Of a stretch of DNA of 9,014 nucleotides, positions 6,827 through 9,014 are shown in pieces. The position numbers and the translations under genes are program-made. The stretch is from contig DAOUAJ010000054.1 of assembly GCA_034433615.1 (NCBI GenBank), positions 1-9,014 of the forward strand, read 5' to 3'. This DNA is from DAOUAJ01 sp034433615 (GTDB taxonomy: Bacteria > Chloroflexota > Anaerolineae > DUEN01). Under the pieces are notes generated by a model, which was not told the origin of the DNA, did not search any database, and saw only the letters and a program-made list of their open reading frames with translations. How positions within the stretch are numbered: the first letter of the stretch is position 1; every line of letters begins with the position of its first letter.

Positions 6827-7816
6827 ATGGTGGATAGAATCGCGATGACAAACATCGAGTGGGAATCTGTGGTTTGTAATGTGTGTGGATCGGGTTCCTC
6901 CAGTGTGTGGAAGGATGCGGCCCGTGGGTTTTACACAGGCACCTGGCGGCTGGTTCGATGTGAACAGTGTGGCCTGATATACATGAGCCCAAGACCCACA
7001 CAGCAAAGCATAATGCAGTACTACTCGGACACGATGTATGGAGGCGTTTGGGGTAAAGACAAGGATCAACTCGGATCTTTCAGAGACAAGCTGGTCAGAA
7101 TGGTTGCTGAAGAGTGCTACGGGTATCGTCGCGCAAATGTTCGCCAATCAAGTCTGAAGGGTATGCTGAGGAAGATGATAGCACATCCCTTTCGCCACAA
7201 GTTATGTCGGATTCCTCCCCATCGGTCAAGTGGGCGGCTCTTGGACATTGGCAGCGGATCAGCTCGTGACTTGACTCTCGCAAAGGAATTTGGGTGGAAA
7301 ACCTACGGCCTGGAAATATCGGAGATGGCTGTTGCTCAGGGCGAACAGGCCGGCCACAACATGTTCCTCGGCAGCCTTGAGCAAGCCAATTATCCGAACG
7401 ATTTCTTCCACGCCGTAACCATGTTCGATGTAGTTGAACACTTGCACAACCCGAGAAGGACGCTCAGTGAAGTATACCGTATCCTGGCGCCAGGCGGGTT
7501 CCTCCTGTTAAGGACCCCTGACGTCAAGAGCGCACAGGCGAGGTTGTTTGGTAATAAGTGGTGGCCACTCAACCATTTGCCGCACCACCTGTATTTCTTT
7601 TCAGCATCAACCATGGAACGGCTGCTTAAGGATCTGGGCTTCCACGTGGGTTGGCTTTCGCACACCACTTCTCCACGGTGCACGAAGCAGTACTTTGATT
7701 ACCTCTGGGCAGACTCGAGTTCCTTGACGCTGGAACATCTGCCATTGTGGGTAAAGGTAGCGGACTCGTTCGCTGGCGCATTCCTCTATATGCTGATTGA
7801 GCACCCTGGGCGATGA
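6827..7816 (+). CDS. class I SAM methyltransferase with N-terminal Cys4 module; C-terminus probably frameshifted
   Basis: Methyltransferase of the Methyltransf_23 type, 329 aa as read, likely acting on a nucleotide sugar or glycan intermediate. The N-terminus carries two CxxC pairs (C17, C20, C45, C48) in CNVCGS and CEQCGLIYMSPRP, a zinc-ribbon-like arrangement also found in sugar C-methyltransferases. The SAM fold follows: LLDIGSGSARDL (138-149), YGLEIS (E163), MFDVVEHLHNPRRTL (from 199) and LAPGGFLLLRTPD (220-232). It is shorter than the roughly 410-aa deoxysugar C-methyltransferases and lacks their C-terminal domain, so the reaction is uncertain. The frame stops after MLIEHPGR, yet an adjacent frame continues as GDELMIMAQKPL, a typical family ending, up to TGA 7845-7847. 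One surplus base, for instance in CCC or GGG at 7804-7810, would explain this; the repaired product would be 339 aa. GC is lower than in the flanking genes (31/60 in line 7081-7140). Confidence 0.88.
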   Translation: MVDRIAMTNIEWESVVCNVCGSGSSSVWKDAARGFYTGTWRLVRCEQCGLIYMSPRPTQQSIMQYYSDTMYGGVWGKDKDQLGSFRDKLVRMVAEECYGYRRANVRQSSLKGMLRKMIAHPFRHKLCRIPPHRSSGRLLDIGSGSARDLTLAKEFGWKTYGLEISEMAVAQGEQAGHNMFLGSLEQANYPNDFFHAVTMFDVVEHLHNPRRTLSEVYRILAPGGFLLLRTPDVKSAQARLFGNKWWPLNHLPHHLYFFSASTMERLLKDLGFHVGWLSHTTSPRCTKQYFDYLWADSSSLTLEHLPLWVKVADSFAGAFLYMLIEHPGR

Positions 7817-7847
7817 GCTGATGATCATGGCCCAAAAACCATTGTGA
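7797..7847 (+). other. displaced C-terminal tail of the methyltransferase (suspected +1 frameshift)
   Basis: In the frame one base ahead of the methyltransferase, codons from GGC 7809 read GDELMIMAQKPL and stop at 7845-7847. This resembles the usual last strand and tail of Methyltransf_23 proteins (GDEL/I followed by hydrophobics, then A-x-K-P). That frame is closed upstream by TGA 7794-7796, so the shift must lie between 7797 and the in-frame stop at 7814. Removing one G from 7808-7810 gives EHPGDELMIM and removing one C from 7804-7806 gives EHLGDELMIM. Without the shift the tail has no start of its own worth calling. Confidence 0.62.
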
Positions 7848-7859
7848 GCCAGCGCGAGT

Positions 7860-7865
7860 GGGAGG
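7860..7865 (+). promoter_or_regulatory. ribosome binding site deciding the start of the GT4-like gene
   Basis: GGGAGG lies eight bases before GTG 7874, after which the protein reads VKILCLVSW, the expected first strand of a GT-B domain. This outranks the in-frame GTG at 7844, which has no Shine-Dalgarno and would add ten non-conserved residues. Confidence 0.75.
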
Positions 7866-7873
7866 CACGATTT

Positions 7874-8725
7874 GTGAAGATCCTCTGCCTGGTATCCTGG
7901 GTCCCCCAGGGAAGATGGCTGTGGGACTATCTTCCCGGCAATCATGACACGGTAGATTTCGCCTACATCCGTCATCCCCAGGATCGCTTTCCCGGCTACG
8001 GCAAGCTGCTGGGGTACTATCAGAAATTCTGGTGGCTGGGCCTGAAGGCCCTGCCGCGCCAGCGGCACTACGACGTGATCGTGACCTGGGAGGGCAACAC
8101 CGGCCTCCCGCTGGCCTTTCTCCGAACCCTGCTGGGCCGCACCTGGCCCCCGATGGTCATCCTCAACTTCGTGCTCAAAGGACGTCCCGTCTTGGACATG
8201 CTCTGGCTCGTCCGCTACGCTCTTCGTTCGGCAGATCGGCTTACGTGTTTATCGCAAAGGGAGATCGAATATTACTCCAACCAACTCAGACTGCCTCAGG
8301 AGCGGTTCATCAAATTGCAGGGACCCTGGCCGGATCACCACGAGGGCCACGAGTCGGAAATCCACATGGGAGACTACATTCTCGCTGCCGGGCGTTCACA
8401 TCGGGATTATGCCACGCTCATGGAAGCAGTCCGTGACCTGCCGGTGAAGGTCGTTATCAACGCCCGGCCCTTCAACGTGGAAGGGCTGACACCTCCCCCC
8501 AACGTGACCATCAATCCGTTCCTGCCCTATCCCGAATTTCTCTCTCTGCTTCGAGGCGCGAAGTTCATTGTCGTCCCGCTCCACGAAGCCAGGCATGCCT
8601 CCGGCGAGTCGTTCATGATGAATGCCATAGCCGCACGCAAGGCGGTTGTCGCCACGGAGACCTACTCCACCGCCGAACTGATCGAGCCGGGGGTACCGGT
8701 CTATTGGTCCCGCCAGGGGACGTGA
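7874..8725 (+). CDS. GT4-like glycosyltransferase, frameshifted before its last helices
   Basis: GT-B-type glycosyltransferase. As read it has 283 aa, but only about 277 are native, since the last codons (WSRQGT) are out of frame. Visible motifs from GTG 7874 are KILCLVSW, YDVIVTWEGNTGLPLAF, ADRLTCLSQREIEYY (about 120-134), YILAAGRSHRDYATLMEAV (168-186, donor domain start), FLPYPEFLSLLRGAKF, VVPLHEARHASGESF and AARKAVVATETYSTAELI. The usual E-x7-E glutamates are not recognisable: the EAMAxG position reads NAIAAR, with asparagine where the second glutamate is expected. This may be a subfamily trait. The natural C-terminus (LVPPGDVTAMRQAI) continues in the -1 frame from 8704; repaired, the product would be about 339 aa, a normal length. 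High GC (43/60 in line 8101-8160). Whether it works as encoded is doubtful, because the final helices that pack onto the N-terminal domain are lost. Confidence 0.85.
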   Translation: MKILCLVSWVPQGRWLWDYLPGNHDTVDFAYIRHPQDRFPGYGKLLGYYQKFWWLGLKALPRQRHYDVIVTWEGNTGLPLAFLRTLLGRTWPPMVILNFVLKGRPVLDMLWLVRYALRSADRLTCLSQREIEYYSNQLRLPQERFIKLQGPWPDHHEGHESEIHMGDYILAAGRSHRDYATLMEAVRDLPVKVVINARPFNVEGLTPPPNVTINPFLPYPEFLSLLRGAKFIVVPLHEARHASGESFMMNAIAARKAVVATETYSTAELIEPGVPVYWSRQGT

Positions 8726-8892
8726 CAGCCATGCGTCAGGCCATCCAGTACCTGCTCGATCATCCCGAACAAACACAGCAGATGGGGTTGACTGCCCGGC
8801 AGATGTACGAAACCCGCTGGTCATTCCCCGTCATCGCCAGACAGGTTGACGCCATCCTGACCAGACTGGTGAGTGAGGCTTCGGGCCGGTGA
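8704..8892 (+). pseudogene. out-of-frame C-terminal fragment of the GT4-like glycosyltransferase
   Basis: These 62 codons read LVPPGDVTAMRQAIQYLL, then HPEQTQQMGLTARQMYETRWSF and IARQVDAILTRLV. This is the standard C-terminal end of GT4 proteins, which follows E-x-G-x-x-G-x-LVPPGD. The frame is -1 relative to the preceding body, which diverges at TAT 8702-8704. Restoring one T in TATTGG (as TATTTGG) gives a continuous VPVYLVPPGDV. No canonical slippery heptamer or downstream structure that would suggest programmed -1 frameshifting was seen. The fragment is unlikely to be translated as a gene of its own, although TTG 8704 could formally start it. Confidence 0.85.
8873..8878 (+). promoter_or_regulatory. 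possible ribosome binding site for the terminal gene
   Basis: GTGAGG lies ten bases before GTG 8889, within the end of the glycosyltransferase fragment. The spacing is on the long side. Confidence 0.4.
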
Positions 8893-9014
8893 AGACGATC
8901 ACCCTGCCCTACTTTGGGACGGTTTCGGCCAACCGTGCCCTCATTTTCATCATCGCCCTGGCCGTGCTGGCGCGGGTCGGCACCGCTCTGTACCTGGGCG
9001 ACCGGGTGGAGCCG
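8889..9014 (+). CDS. N-terminus of membrane protein, probably GT39/PMT-type glycosyltransferase (3'-truncated)
   Basis: The frame starts at GTG 8889, overlapping the preceding TGA as GTGA, and stays open for 42 codons to the window edge. A short N-terminus (KTITLPYFGTVSANR) precedes a hydrophobic first helix (ALIFIIALAVLARVGTALYLG, roughly residues 17-37) and the charged DRVEP at the edge. A first transmembrane segment containing an arginine, followed by an acidic extracytoplasmic residue, is the usual opening of dolichyl/polyprenyl-phosphate-sugar glycosyltransferases (PMT_2, ArnT-like), where the first-loop aspartate is catalytic. Such enzymes transfer sugar outside the membrane, fitting a glycan locus. 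The assignment rests on 42 residues only; another polytopic membrane protein (flippase, a second polymerase) is possible. Overlapping start and stop indicate the operon continues. Confidence 0.6.
   Translation, partial: MKTITLPYFGTVSANRALIFIIALAVLARVGTALYLGDRVEP

Noticed and set aside
7818..7854. Possible hairpin (GCTG...ATGG, CCAT...CAGC) between the methyltransferase and the next gene, considered as a terminator or attenuator.
   Set aside because: Only four contiguous pairs form around the loop, the arms then mismatch and no T-run follows. The region is better explained as the displaced methyltransferase tail.
8698..8710. Programmed -1 ribosomal frameshift in the GT4-like gene.
   Set aside because: No X-XXY-YYZ slippery heptamer, no internal Shine-Dalgarno at proper spacing and no obvious downstream stem-loop. 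A simple one-base indel is more economical.

Overview
The window is one piece of a surface-glycan (exopolysaccharide, capsule or cell-wall/S-layer glycan) biosynthesis locus. Every recognisable gene lies on the + strand, and the genes abut, overlap or are separated by only about 50 bases or less, so they probably form one long transcription unit running beyond both window edges. No RNA gene, CRISPR array, transposase, convincing promoter or terminator was seen. No gap approaches 300 bases.

Layout. (1) 1-3201: a 5'-truncated GT4 glycosyltransferase, a second GT4 and a class I SAM-dependent methyltransferase, in DNA of about 42-53% GC in the lines I counted. (2) 3206-6813: a third GT4 of the GGGTRLKILEA type, a polytopic O-antigen ligase/polymerase-like protein (Wzy_C) and a GT2 glycosyltransferase; the lines counted in the first two are about 62-67% GC. 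The GT2 has a heptanucleotide tandem repeat at the 5' end of its reading frame. (3) 6827-7847: a second methyltransferase with an N-terminal Cys4 zinc-ribbon-like module, lower in GC again, whose last dozen residues appear displaced by a one-base frameshift. (4) 7874-8892: a GT4-like glycosyltransferase whose last 62 codons are in a different frame. (5) 8889 to the right edge: the first 42 codons of a membrane protein that looks like a GT39/PMT-type glycosyltransferase.

Working model (inference): the GT2, GT4 and GT4-like enzymes build a hetero-oligosaccharide on a lipid carrier at the inner face of the membrane. The two methyltransferases probably modify sugars. The Wzy_C protein polymerises or transfers the glycan on the outer face, and the GT39-like protein would add sugars from polyprenyl-phosphate donors outside. 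No initiating phosphoglycosyl transferase, Wzx flippase, ABC exporter or chain-length regulator is in the window; these must lie outside it.

Organism: bacterial, moderately high and uneven GC. The protein style and the ATCCGAA heptamer tract (read as ISDFGLRISDFG-type peptide on the other strand) recall Chloroflexota (Anaerolineae/Caldilineae-like). This is pattern recognition, not proof. I found no demonstrably new biological system; the most notable signals are the two one-base frameshifts in adjacent genes, the heptamer repeat translated into the GT2 N-terminus, and the patchwork base composition.
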